Assembly (NCBI RefSeq): GCF_021730395.1
Contig: NC_069375.1
Coordinates: 15,895,001 to 15,959,000 of the forward strand
Direction: 5' to 3'
DNA from: Mercenaria mercenaria
Lineage: Eukaryota > Mollusca > Bivalvia > Venerida > Veneridae
DNA length: 64,000 bases
Shown: piece by piece, positions 1 through 14,800 of the stretch
Position numbering within the stretch: the first letter of the stretch is position 1
Layout of the letters: each line of letters opens with the position of its first letter
Translations under genes and position numbers: made by a program
The notes under the pieces: model-generated
Database searches by the model: none
The model's input: the letters and a program-made list of their open reading frames with translations, nothing else
Told to the model about the DNA's origin: nothing

Positions 1-394
1 GTAACCAATATAGAAGTACAGTCGGCTTGTTTCTTGTCACAGACTCCATCTCCAGCGACTCCCTCAATTTTTGGCGGCACCGAAAACTGAATTGAACAGT
101 CGTCTTCTCCATATCCTTGGTAACAATCACAGTTGCCTGTAAAATATCTGGCATTATAAATCACAATAAATCACAAAGTATCAGAAACAGTACATTACAA
201 GCACTTAACCATATTACTTAAGAAAAATTATCGAAGAAATCAAGACGGAAAACCTTATGAACGAGTATGTATATAACTTAAAGTAAAAGAAAAACACAAC
301 CAGTCCAGTTTGTACCTTCGATACATTGCCCATGTCCTGAACAATTTCCAGCACAGATTTGTATCATCATTTTGGCAAGTTCAGGCTTTTCTTT
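1..394 (-). CDS. Exons 33-34: EGF-like module and following segment, runs off the window
   Basis: Exon 316-394 (26 codons plus one base) ends CSGHGQCIE. Exon 1-136 begins NCDCYQGYGEDDCS, so one EGF-like module is split between the two exons by a phase-1 intron. After it comes PPKIEGVAGDGVCD with DCTSILV, a motif that follows EGF modules in VWDE proteins (GLCDxxxxxC). The frame is open to position 1, and more exons are expected to the left of the window. Confidence 0.8.
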
Positions 395-3300
395 CTAAAA
401 CACAATAATTTTATATATTTTCATTATTGCATTATACGAAAGGATTTATGCCCGTATAATTCCAATAAATATTATGTTTACATTACTAGGTTTCAAACTT
501 TGACTTTTTAAGTCCATACTCTCAGAACTAGCATTACAGGAAGTTGTGCCTATCACCGAAACTAACAATAGAATTACTTTTATTACCATGATCTGAATCG
601 TGATTTGAAATATATTTTCCAGTCAAATTGAGACGTACAAAATATTTCATTCTATATGCCAATGGATTCTTTACAAATACAAAACGCTAGTGAAATAAAA
701 AAGAATGTTTCAACATCAGATCAAAATAATTGTTTCCAAGTAAACACAAGACAGATTTTTTTCATGAGAGGCGAAGCCAAGATTGAACATGCAAGATCTG
801 GAGTTTACAACTATCATTGTTTTCTTTGTTAAAATACCGAGACAAAATATGATATTCTTTTGGGACCATAAATTTAATTCAATTTTATTTAAGCAATGGA
901 GTTCCTCATGAGCAGGTGCTGGGGACGTGAGGGGTGTTCTACATTTCGTCATCTCTCAACCGAGTCTGCTTTTATCTTTGATTATGTTCTATGCTTTCGA
1001 AAGATCTAATAGTACCGAATTTATAGAAATGAATTGATTAAAATTCACAAATGAAATATTTGAGTGCCCTTGATGTGGCCGTAAAATGCATCCCCGCTCC
1101 CCAATGCTTGGTGATACTATTTGCAGTCCTTTGGGAAGTTAAGTCCATTCAATGTTATGGTTACAGGAGGGAGCCCTTTGCTTCGAAAGGATTTTTCATA
1201 TTTGTTTTCGCCTTCGTTAAAATAAGGAATTGTCTTCCTTATCGGTGACGATATAGTTTGATATCACACTGGAAACAAAAAAAAGATACCCACTATACAA
1301 TGCACCTTCAGTACAAAATACCATTTCAGGTGCAAAACTAGCTGCAGTTGACAAACCAGTCATTATATGTATAAATAGAAACAAGAATCAAACTCGACTG
1401 AAATTTCAATATATCTTATATTAAAGAATATGGACATATAATTCTTGTAATAAATTTACAACTACGTTCACCTCACCAAGGGCGTGAAGATGAAAGTTCG
1501 TTTCATTTAAAACCACCAAAACGGCCTCAATACCATATCAAGTACATATCAATTCTTCATGTGAGGAAGCCATCCAGCTGGCTTACGGAAGGTCGGTGGT
1601 TCTACCCAGGTGCCCGCTCGTGATGAAATAATGCACGGAGGGGCACCTGGGGTCTTCCTCCACCATTAAAGCTGGAAAGTCGCCATATGACCTATCATGT
1701 GTCGGTGCGACGTTAAATCCCCAAAAAACAAAACATTTTACCAACTTTTCATTGTAACGCTTTCATAGAAATAATTCATTTACATTATTTACTTTGTCTT
1801 GTAGTGAAGTACGCGCTCTTAGAAAATGATCTTGGTGTACAATCTCTTTCGAAATATTATATATCAATAAGATAACACAGCTTGACACATCAACAGAAAG
1901 TTTTCTTTTCCTTTTATTATTAGCCCGAACTATGCTAGAATAAATTGACTTTACAGCACACAATTTGTATTCGATATTTATTCATTTATTTATGCAAAAA
2001 ATCTAATGTTTGTAAGTAAATTACTTTAAATTGGCACAAATGTTCTGCTACATTAAGAATATTCAGACAATATCGGACTATATTTTCATATGAGCCCTGC
2101 TTTTGTTTAGGAAAAGTGCTTTCCAATGATTACTTTTTTTCTCTACATACATATCTATATGCAGTTTGTATGAAAAGGTCAACTAAATGTTCATCATTTC
2201 ACATACAATATACCAAAAGCAATATCTTGTCTGTAAATCAAGAAAACTGTATATGAACATATACAAAAGTACTTATCGCGAAACCCGAATGATAAATTCC
2301 ATCATATGCGAGATCTTATCTTGGTTTAGCTTCATCCAAAATCTGATTCTTAACATTAAAACAAGAAATACATGAGAATTCTCATCAAATAAATCTCGAT
2401 ATAAACAAAGATGTAAATGACAAGAATCTCACAATAAAGACACATTCACATTAAAATGTTATAGAAATCAACATTGTTACGTGATGATGTTGCTTAGAAA
2501 AATGAGTAAAATTTAATGTGGTTACAACCATTAAAAAGATATGGAATACAAAGAAACTTTTTTTTGTTTTACATGCGAGCTCAAAGTATATTTCTCTGGT
2601 AAAGCCAGTACTTTGTATTTTGCAACTATTACATAAGCAAAATGTTATTTATATGCCTTGTACAAGAACAAACCCATTTGACAACATAAAAAGTGAAATA
2701 TGAAACTTGTATTTGGTTTCCTAACTGGCTAACCTGTAGTACAACATCATTTCGCACTTCGTTCTCCACATTTGCTGTCATCGCCTCACATGTTAGATCT
2801 ATCCAGTTCGTCTCAGGATTAGCCTAAAATGATCAAATAATGAAAAAAATTTAATTTGTTTGCCTCGTTTTCGACACAAGAATGACGATGGTGGAGAAAG
2901 ACCCCTTTGGCACCCGAAGAATTATTTCCGAAACGGACGGGCAAAACATGTGCAGAACCACCGACCTTCCGTTAATCAGCTTTTCGGCTTTCAAAGATAA
3001 AAAATATTCTCCTTAACAATTGTTTTGAAAACGCACAACTGCTAGTTCAACTATCACGGACGACCCAAGTACTTTTAATCCCTTCATTTATCTGAGGCAG
3101 CCATATCTTCAGTCACTTTGTTTTGAAGTTTAAAGGGTCTGGCATGACCTCCCGCACTTGTAGCGGGCGCTCTGCCGATAGAGAACTGAGTAGGTTCTAA
3201 GATTGTGTCTGTCGGAACAGACTTATTACTCCTAAATCAACATTGATATATCAATCCTAAATCCTGTTTTTCTCAATATATGTCTTCTGCAAAGAATCTG

Positions 3301-5827
3301 AATACATACGTTTATAACTGGTTTCTTGTTATGTATGGCAAATATAGAATAAATGGAATAAATCAAAAGCTTATGTCATTTTATCAAGATTATAGCCACT
3401 CAAATATAGAAAGAACATGTTTTAGCAGAAAAAATAACATCCAAGTATTATCAGCTTTAGTCAAGAAAACGAAACTGTACATATATGTAGTTTCATCTGC
3501 GTGGAGCGAGTTAAGTATAGCAAATCAATATTAATAGATACGTAGCGAAAAGCCCGTGACTGTGGCTTTGTAAACAGATTTAAACGTTTTTCCTTGTTTT
3601 TTTTTTTGAACGACTACAGCAGTCCTTTACCTATGAGTGAGGTCTGTTATGGTTATGCTTTTACTCGCCTGAATATTATTCTCGATATATATTTTTCAAA
3701 AAGCTAGACAATCTTTACAGAGCTACCTCATATAGTCAGACCCATTACATATTTCAAATCCTACCTCATATTCAACAATTATCCTAAAACTGATACAAAT
3801 TGAAGAGAAAAAAAAGATATGTTTCCTGTCACATTTGCAGAATGCAAAATCACATCAAAACCATGCTGCTGTGACTATCAATATTATATGTGTGTGACAT
3901 CTGCAGCGTTAAAAGTAAGGCTATGAATTTCAAATTTCAGCATTGATAAATCTATTCCTTCGGGGTTGATGGTCATTAATACGGGTAATACTAAGGTTGC
4001 TGCTTGCAAAGGTATAGAATTATTCTGTTCTGTTTCCCTCGAATCGCGAGAATTAATATTATATATCTGTGGCATCTGCAGTGGTGGAAATAAGGCTATG
4101 CTCATTCGCCCATATAATTCAATGAAAATGTGAGTGCCGCAGAATTTGCTATGATGATACGATATATTTTTTCTTGTTAAATGCGATTTTCAATAATTAT
4201 TTTCAAACCCTGTACCTAGAAATCCAAAGGATCGAGCTTTTTACTTCAAGATAACCGATATTCAACATAAAATTATATTTTGTGCACAGGTCTTTCTGGA
4301 ACGAGTCTTGAAAATGTCTTCGAGGTAGTCGGAATTTTAAAAAAAAATGAGTTCGAGAACTCAAGTATAAACTGTATTTGTCAAGGGTTTAAATATGTGA
4401 TTACTCAGTAGAAAGCTTTATTGCATCACTTGTTTTGATTATCTACTTTTCAATCTCTGACTGTATAAATTATAAGCAGTATTTTCTAACCATTTGTTTA
4501 ATGCATTCTCTAACAATTGTGAAAATATACCAGATCATAACAAGTAAAACATAAAATTAGGGCCAATCTAAGGTATAACTACACCAATGTACTCACCAAT
4601 TTGTCAAAGGTCAATATGTCAAGAGTATCAAGAGCCTAACTTTAAAGGTCTTCAAGACAAAATTCCACTCCCTTTGTCCAATTTTAAGGAATAAGGAGTA
4701 AAAACAAGAAGTCTTGCAATTTTTAAGGTGTAGCACCATCAAATAGGAAACCGCAGCAATAAACTGTACAAAAAGCTTAATTTTTTTCACAATTTTATAA
4801 TCTACATCCCCATAGTATAACGGGTGTGTAAGACCAAGTTTTAAAAGAATGTTAAGGCGAGTATCAAATAGTCGAACATTTGTAATGTTTCTTTATTTTG
4901 ATAATACCAAAATTTTTGATGGACAAATACAGATTAACCCCCGAGTTCTAATTCATGTAGTAATAGATCTACTAGTATTCCTGTAATATCAATCCCACAA
5001 TAATAGATCCATCAATGAAAGTAAAACAAAAACAAGCCTTAAATTAGACTTTTGCTCTCACCACATCCAGCATTCTGCGACAAAACCAGATGGCTATCTT
5101 GCATGTTTCCTTAGAACTGTTAGGCACAATGTGACACATAAATGTACATTTGATCATACCACTTGACTAAATAAATATGAATTTAATACAAATATAACTG
5201 TACAATAATTGAATAAATTACCACAGAGTCTTGTCCACAATTCATAATCAGCTCTTCGAATGTAACATTAACACCGTCACTTGGAGCTGTGATGACAGTA
5301 CAGGCGGATAATGTTCTGTTGCAGATTTCAATCGCATCTTCAATGGTAATTGTATTCCGTTTGACGATTCTGTTTAAAAACTTTAAAAACAGTATTTCTA
5401 TATTATTTTTAGAAATGTATGATAAATTACCTAATAAAAAATATATTTATCGTGTTAGATGCATATACAATGAAGTGACTTCACATTGCACGGACCTAGG
5501 TTATGACAGCGATGCATACCAATGTTTATTATTATCAAATTACTTATTATTATACCAGATTTATACAGCGCCCTTTTCATGATAAATTCGTTGAATGGCG
5601 CTTTACATGTACCAAATGCAGTCACACTTGATGCAAAATTCACCCTCTACTAGTATAGACACAGAGCGATCTGACCAGAGGGACAGAGTGAGATAAAGCT
5701 CCAGAACGGATAGAGAGAATCCATTTTAGATACAAGCATGTCCGGCTTTATAAAGCCATAATAAATTAATTTCTAGATTATCATCCCTGCCCGTCCCCTC
5801 TTTTTTATGCCGCCCCGACCTTTTTTT

Positions 5828-5876
<49 letters not shown>

Positions 5877-8800
5877 AAAAAAAAAAAAAAAAAATGAAAA
5901 GAACCAAAAATGTACGAACTGCGATATGGTTCAGTATATTTGTTTTAAATTCAATGCTGCCGCAAAATATTCCCATGTGTAATGCACAACTTTTTTACCG
6001 CAGGACCAGCCTCGAATCGTGGGTGCACATTATACACAGGTAAAGACGACTTTCCAACTTTAAAACTTATTTTGTTTCCGATTTTCGCCATTTTGGTAAA
6101 GGGAAACTACTACTGTATACGCTAAAATCTAAGATTACGATACGTTCCGTATCGAGATTGCAGAAGATCGAGTAGTATATTTCACTTTCAAACAAAATAA
6201 ATTTCATATAAATCTTGAAGTATTTTGATTAAAGAAATAAAAATTACAAATATTAAGATACTTATAAATATCGTGGATTTTTTCAATCGAGATTCAACTG
6301 TGAACAACAAAATTGAAACGAAGTGACTAGCTTATTGCCGATATTTACTGGCTATTTGATCGTAACAAAAAGACTGTCAAACATTTTGTTATCAGTCTGA
6401 ATTGAGAAGCTCATGTCAGTTTGAAAGATACCATTCCGAAATATTGAAACATTTCCTTTCTTTTTATTCTAAATATTTTATTTAAAAACAAACAAACAAA
6501 CAAACAAACAAAAACAAACAAACAAACAAACAAAAAAAAATATTATACTCGTTTTATTTTCGAGAAGTCGGTTCATCAAAAACGCAGGTCGATCCAGCTT
6601 CTAAATAAAATGAAGAATTGTTGATAAATAAAATATGAAATTAAAAAAGAAAGTCTACTAGTTTGATTTTACTTTATTCCGTTTTCGCCGTTTGTCTTGA
6701 CATGTACTCAGGGGTTCGATTTATGTATAAATAGCTGTTCATTTGGAATACACAAGGCTTGATTTGTGAGTTTAAACTGAAATAAACCTCATGTTGATGA
6801 AAAGGACCCTTCTGCTGAAATCCTAGGAGTCTGTATGTACTCATTTGCTTATTTCAAGAGTCAAAATCCCAAGTCCGGGTCAAATGGAACCCCTGAGTAC
6901 AGTTGTTTTAAAAATAAAATAAAAAATAAAAATAAAATTCTACACCCCCTGCCGCCCCCTTTTTGAACAAAATTTGGATGATAATCTAGGAATTATTTCA
7001 TTATGGCCTAAGCCTAGCTCTTTACGAATAAACAGTCTGGTTATTTAACGTGCCCAGTGTATAGCAACGGTACAGGAGAAGCCGTCTTTCCACAGGCCTC
7101 TTGGTTAGGTGGGATACATTCAAGAGCATCTCAGAAATTTCCAGTGCTTGGACCGTAATGGTTTATGCTCGATTTCTGATTTACCGTATCGTCGCGCAAA
7201 CAACAGGAAGTCAACAATCAAGGCAGAGAAAAAGGAAAATGGGTTACCACAACACTCCGATTACTAACTACACTTAGTATGAAATAAAAATAAATGGTTA
7301 TGTTGACAGAGGCTGTAGATAGGCTTGTTTGATACCGAAGGAACGTCGGAGGCTGTGGCATTTCAACGATAAGGCTGCTAAATATTATATAAAGAAAAAC
7401 ATGACTTTACTAAAATTGTTAGACTTTATATCGCATGTCCGATGTCTGCATTTGACAGAAAAGAGATTTTTTTTTTCATTTGTATCATGTAGCGAAACAA
7501 TCTGTTACTTTTGGAAAGCAAGATAGAACTAGAGCTACTTTAGAGAAAAGCGAATGTCTCCCACAACTGCCTAATCATCTAAATAGCAAGTCAGTCTTTA
7601 TATACTGTTTACTCACTACAATTCAAAGGCCAGAACTCCAAAATGCCTGGACCGATTCGGCTCATTATCGAATTTGTCTGAGGTCTTATGGTCAAACACA
7701 TTTTGTTCAAGTTTAGTAAAGATCGGATGAGAAATGTTTGAATAAGAGTGCGGACAAGTGCAAAAAGGCAGGTTTTTCGGTAATTCAAGGGCCGTAACTC
7801 CAAAACGCCTGGACCGATTTGGCTAGTTATCAAACTTGGCCGAGATCTTATGGTCAAACACATTTTATTCAAGTTTAGAGAAAATCGGATGAGAAATGTT
7901 TGACTTAGAGTGCGGACAAGAGTAAAAAGTTCGATTTTTGGTAATTCAAGGGCCATAACTCCAATATGCCTGGACCGATTGGACTAGTTATCGAACTTGA
8001 CCGAGGTCTTATGGTCAAACACATTTTGTTAAAGTTTAGTGAAAATCGGATGAGAAATGTTTGACTTACAGTGCGGACAAGCTTTGTGACAGACAGAGAG
8101 AGAGAGAGAGAGAGAGAACATTGGAAGGTCGAATATGTTGTATGTAGATTTTTCCCGACAATCGATTTTTATTTCTTTCTTCCTGAAAAATTCTTATGCA
8201 TTATGTTTTGAACTACAGTTCAGTGAATTTTAAGCATTTTTTTTACAAAATACCCTCTTTTGAGATGGTATTTTCGCAATTAGTTAATCTAAAACAGAGG
8301 GGAAATAGCTGAAATTTATTTCATATTAATAAAATATCATTTAAATGTATGTATTAATTGTGAAACAGTAATAAGATAGTGCAAATGTTAAATCAAAAGG
8401 ACATGAAATAATCGAAGTCAATATTTACCTTGCCTGTCTTGGAACTTACAGCACGTTTTTCACGCATTTTTGTAAGTCTGTGTTTGTTTTCGTGTATAGG
8501 GCTGACAACAGATCTCTTGTTCCTCACAGTTATTGAGAGATCTACTCCTGGTTTATCAGGTTTTGTTATACATGTGTCCTCCTCATTTGCAGAGCACATT
8601 ATTTCTCCATCGCCATCGGTTCCGGTACAAACACAGAAAACATCATTCTCATACCAACTGTGTAAGGTTGCATCAATCTCATCAACATCAGTCAAGTCTA
8701 GGTCATTAGTAAACGCGAGTCTGTGTTATATGAAAATAATCATCTAATATTCTTTAGTTATTCAAATGCGTTTTATTTTTGTGTTTTTATGTTGGTCAAG

Positions 8801-11800
8801 GTTAATGCTACACAAGTTGTAATCTTTGTTTGAATTTGCATTATCAAATGAAACATGAAACGACTTCTTGAGTTGAATAGTTTATCTTGTTTTCTTAGAA
8901 TTAAAAGTTCATAAATCACATACATACCCCCAGGACTGAACAAAATCGTCGGGGTCAGGGGTATACCACCACCAGTAATACCGACTAGAAGTAGTGACTT
9001 TTCCATCACTGTGTATCAAGTCATCTCCCCAGTCACCATTAAAATTACCACAAAGACCTTCTACATACTTCATATCAGCCGGAGAGGGATAAATGAAAAC
9101 ATTGACCATGAATCCGTTCCAAGAGGAGATACGCACATCTACCATGGTGCCGTGTGGTAGGTATATCTACAGAAGAGGTGAAAACAAATTGAGCGAACGA
9201 GAGAGAGAAAAGAGAGCATAATTATAGAGAAACACAAAAACCTCTTTTGCTTTGACACTCCAGATTTTTGTTTGTTTTAAGATTGGGAGTAGCTAATGCA
9301 CGAAAATAAAGCTGCTTTTTGTTTGTTCTTTTTTGATTGTTTAACTGTCCGCCTTGCCGGTCGGAAGATGGTCTCTGTGATATATATAAACCCAAAACAA
9401 ATTAATACACACTTCCTATTTGCATACCTTGTACCAGTAAAGTAGATGTGATTAAAGAAACATGTTAATTTTAATTGTATATCGTTAGATTTCGATTTCA
9501 TACTACAGTTACTACAAAAATATATGTGTAAATTTACTTGATATCGATGTGCAGTTCTTTTCCTTACTCTTAAGATACCGTCGTCAGCCAGTAAATAACC
9601 TGTCATGTGGTTACCATGGCAATGGTTCACGATAAATACGTCCCTTCCAGCACGTATGGTAACTCCACATGCACACGCAACACGCCAACCCCCACACAGA
9701 TTGGTCTCAAGCTGAATCTGTGAATTTTACAAGTAGGAAATATTAAAGTCATTCTACATTACAAAAATATGAAGTTATTACTTTCATCTTAGCCACATAT
9801 TATAATGTTGTCAGAAATCGTTTCTTTCAAATTTCGGATTATTTGGTAATGTGTTTTATCAAACCTGAATTTGTTAGAATGATGTTAATCAACAAATAAT
9901 TCTGCGTATAGTATGGAATATTCATATGTAAAATAAGTTATTCTTGCGACCCCGCACAATACTAGTGGGTGAGTAAGACCATATATATATTTTTTTTAAA
10001 AATGGTAGAAACAAGGTGCCTTTTTTGTAACTTTATCATATGTTTCTAATTCCATTCATGTTTTAATAGACTTAGGAGATAATGATTAATTCTCTCTATT
10101 CGTTTAACTGAAGTTTTTGACGTTCATTTTTATGAGCCACAAAAGGAAAGGCGTCAGAGTTACGAAAACACCCCCCTAGTGATAACGTGCCGCTGTTTTA
10201 ACGATGTCCTAATCTTTTCATTTGAAAAAAATTAAGATATTTCGATTTTAATTTTCTTATACTGTCGGACTATTTCGATCTCATTATCCAAGTATATTCA
10301 TTGCTTAAAACAATTAATAGTAAATTAAGTAACTGATACTACCTCCACCGGCAACCGTTTATGTCTCATCAATACAAGAACGGCTTCCACCATAACATTA
10401 TAGTACCTGTCAATACAAACCAATTGTTCGATACAGTTTTATACCCTTTTCTTTACTAGTATATTTGTAATCATATCAATCTGAAGATAATCATTGAGAT
10501 CTATCCTACAGTATGTACCCACAACAAATGGACATGAGAAGGACACTATAAGATTTTGTGAGCTTCTGTGATGAATATCTGTCATAATAAAATTACCGAA
10601 CTGTGTCGTCTCTCAACAGTATTTCTGTTATGTAACGACAGACAGATACCAGCTTTCCTGGATTCTGTACCAGTACAAACCTGTTTTCTGCATGTAACTG
10701 ACAACTTCCCCACATGAATAAGAGGTGGAGGACGAAATGACTTCTGACACAGTATCTTCTAACAAATCGTTACGGAGAACATACACCTCGCCCAGGAATC
10801 GAACTCACGACCCATCTGCGCTCTCCCAATTGAGCTAAGCGGGCGGGCTAACCGGGTGGGTTGCACATTTCATTACCTCTTATGAACAGACTCAATCAAA
10901 CCGAGTCTGCTATTATTCTTCTTGGTTACATTCTTTGCTTCCAAAGGATCTTGTGACAGATTTTATTGAGTAAAAAGCATGTAAATGGAAACGCAAAGTT
11001 AGAATATGTATTCAAAACTTACTGTCCATCGAACGTCCGCATTCTCGGGTCATTGTTTGCATAGCAATAATTTCTTTGCCAGTAGTTTTCATAATCTCGG
11101 ACAAAAACCTTACAAAATAAAATAGAAGTGCTGTGAAATTATGATTGTTTAAGATAATTCGTGGAAAGAGATTGCAATAGACTAAAAGGTTCAAGTACGA
11201 GAAAGAAAGAATTCGTAATTATCCACAAATATCTGCTATGTATACCAAAAGACGAAAACGTCACGATTTTCTTTCTTTTATATTTTTCTTTTTGTACTTA
11301 AATTGTACAATCCCTTTGCTTAGCCTTTCTTTAATAAACTTTATTTATGGACATTGCAACATCGATCAAAATAAGCTAATATTTGTTTTTATGCATACAA
11401 ATTAAGATTACATTTGTCGAAAATGGTGAAACACTCTTACCGTCAAAACCTGGCTGAACGTGTGTAGCCAAAATGTACTGGTATCTCCATGTGCAGACAA
11501 TTTCATTTTCAGATAGAATGTATCTTTTAATGAATACTTTGCGTTATTTTTCGTGGTTACTGTGATATTGATGATTCGTGCCTCGTTTACAAGCCCATCT
11601 TCAGTGGATGTACCAATTATTCTTTGTCCGCATGTTTGCTGACCTTTAATTGCAATAGATGAGTTGGAACAGTCGTCATCTGGGGCATAGAGTTTAATGT
11701 CAAAGTAACACGAATACCCTAGCGTGCACACAAGAGGAATATTTAATCTGACCTGCACTACAACATCACCTCCTCTAGGTAAAAGCAACTCTGTCTCCAC

Positions 11801-14800
11801 AAACTGAAATTATCATGAGTCTTAAGGTAAATGGTATTTCTACAGTACTTACTGAGATTTTCAATATGATAACAATTTATATTATTAGACTTTGACCAGT
11901 TTCCGTACCGCCAGGTTCACATGAATTCTAACAATTAAGTGCCATGTTTTTATTGTTTTGTTTTGGGATTAGCACCGTGTTTCAACTGCATTTCAGATAT
12001 GTTTTTTTCATGATAGGTCATATGGCGACTTTCCAGCTTTTAATGGTGGAGGAAGACCCCAGGTGCCCCTTCGTGCAATATTTCATCACGAGCGGGCACC
12101 TGGGTAGAACCACCGACCTTCCGTAAGCCAGCTGGATAGCTTCCTCAAGATATGCTTTTAGCGGTTAACCAAGATTAAACAACATCACCTTAACAATACT
12201 TGTCAGTGTAGTATGTCCAGGTTGTCAACATTTTTACTTTGAAAAAAGACTCTTGAGATAACGTTGATATGTCTATGACAGAATGAATGGAGTTACCTCT
12301 ACAGCAGAGATTTCATCACTGTCTTTTGAATCAAGAAGTTCTGTACCAGCTGCATCATGTATGCTGACACCACATGAAAACTAACATTTCAGAATATAAA
12401 CAAGTGCTAATAAGTCAATAAATAGAAAGGCAATATTGCTTATACTACTCCGCGATAATTTAAACGACAAAATGTTTATAATATTGTTTTATTGTTATGG
12501 TTCTCATGAATCGTTGATCTCAAAAATGTTGTCAATGATAGAAGTTAAGTGCACACTGTAACGTTATACAAAATATTTTCTGTATTCAAACGTTTTAATG
12601 AAGAAAAATCATAATTATCAAACATGTTATCGTTTGAGTTATCGTGCGGGATTTATACATGTATGGGTAGTTAAAACCTTAAATAATAGCAAACTCGGTT
12701 TGACTGAGCTCTTCATAAGAAAAAATGGAATGTGCTACACCACTCACACCATCTACTGTTGTCGAAAGGTAATTCAAAGTGTCTATTAAATAGCAATATG
12801 AATGTAAAAACAATTGATTATAATAAAGTCTTAAACTTTTAAATGCTCATACAGATTCTTATTCACTCCATTTTCAATACTGAGAAAATTATTGTAAATG
12901 GTACTGTTCTATATCTTTATCAAGAAACACGTATTTTTAAAAGTTAAGATAAGAAAAATGAAGCTAACCTTTATTTTAAAATGCATACATACACTAATGA
13001 CAATTTATTACCTTCACTTCCAGTAAGAACTTCTCTGTTTGTAAATTGTCGTTTGTTATATAATACGTGTCCACAGAAGAATAGTCCAGAAGAGGTGAAG
13101 TGTACACGATATCTTTATCAAGTTTCCTGCAAATATATCGTTTAAATAAATCCTAAACATAGTCTGTTAGGAGGCAATGCTGCCTTAACCATACAATGCA
13201 CGCCAGCATCCGCGTTCAGAAATTAAACTGCCCACTTAGCTCAGTAGGGAGAGTGCAGATCTACGGATTGTGGGGTCTTGAGTTCTATCCTCAGGCGAGG
13301 CGCATGTTATATGTTATCCGTAACGATTTGATAAAAGATTCATGTGGGGAAGTTTGTAATTACAAGTTTAAACTGGTAGAGAATCTAGGAACATTAATTA
13401 GATTGACAGCCCGCCGTTATAAATTAGAAATAAAGTTGAACCCCAAAAACAAATACAGAAAAACAAAGCAAACAGCTGACTATATCGAATCAAAAACAAG
13501 AAACAAAGCTGCATATGTTTACAGTTCTTATATTATATCATATTTAATTTATTTGTACATCATAAAGATATAACATACGCTACAATTTATTATATATGAT
13601 AGTAAACTAACCATTTGATCTTATATTGGTATCCCTCTTGTCCTTCAAAATCACAAAACAAGTGCAGTAAGGGCCAAATTCCTATGTACCTGATTTCCAT
13701 TCGTGCTTTTATACTTGCCAAAGAAAATACCGGAAGTAATGAACCAGACCAATCTGAAAAACAAAACGACAAGAATGTAAATTTAAATGGTGTTAAACAA
13801 AGATCCAAACAACCCTGAAACAGAGAACAAATACTGTGAAAAGTTGATATCGCTGAAACAGAGAACAAATATTGTAAAAAGTTTATATTGCTGGCTGCTG
13901 AAAATTAGTTAGACAAGGAAAAGTAGACTAAGAAGTTGAAACAGTCTTTTTTTGTTAGTTATGTTCAGCATTTGTCAATTTCTTTATATACGGTATGTTG
14001 GGTATTTCAAATAGATGTAATACCTTAAAATGCAAGCTAAGTTTGTTTTTGTGAAAACTTGTGTTGACATTATTGTCCTATCATGACACCATATCATGTT
14101 CTAACTCTAGATTAAAGAATTTAATAGTTACAAGAATTGTCGCAATTTTATATATGTTGAAACAATACATTCGTGTATATATTCACATAAACTGACATAA
14201 ATAGTGACCTTTTTCAACAGGAATGAAACGACAGAACAATGATAGTGATTTTATCATTTTGCTGTACAAAAATGTCATGAAATATAATCAGGTGCATATA
14301 AAGTACGCACATTGATGTATCAATGATGAAGTGAGATCAATAATACCTTTAATCTTTCTTTTAAATGCAGTATATTTAAAAACGTTGCATACAAAAGCAA
14401 ATCAGAATACATAATTTTAACGAAACAAATTAGGACATTTGTCTCCTATTATTCAGAATGACACATCGTTCTATTATTGTGGTATATTGTTTTGGATTTA
14501 CCAGCATCTCCTGTGTGATTCACTTTGCAGGTGTTCTCCGCCAAACATCGTACATAACCCCCGTATACCCTATATGATTCACTTATATACGAGTAGAAAG
14601 TATCACCCGACCAATATGTATTATTATAGATGTACGTCTGCTCTCTGTCTTGTAAAGCTTCAGTTTTCTGAGGGCATCCACATTGTACATATTCATCATC
14701 CCAGGATAAAGCCTTGTGATTTAGTGGATTGAACAAGCTTTCAGCTACGGATACCCTGAAGACATCAAGTCGATGAAATATATAAGATGATTTACACAAA

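Noticed and set aside
5222-5369. Alternative acceptor for exon 31 after TTTTTAAACAG
   Set aside because: It is a better-looking acceptor but breaks phase with the preceding exon. The upstream AAAG acceptor at 5381-5382 keeps phase.
8430-8747. Plus-strand frame opposite exon 8429-8720
   Set aside because: Shadow of the real minus-strand exon, which has splice sites and cysteine-rich coding content.
10795-10856. tRNA gene on the minus strand
   Set aside because: The A and B boxes are SINE-type and the sequence continues into a repeated body. A proper cloverleaf is not maintained. The same applies to 13222-13290, 36535-36592 and 51163-51247.
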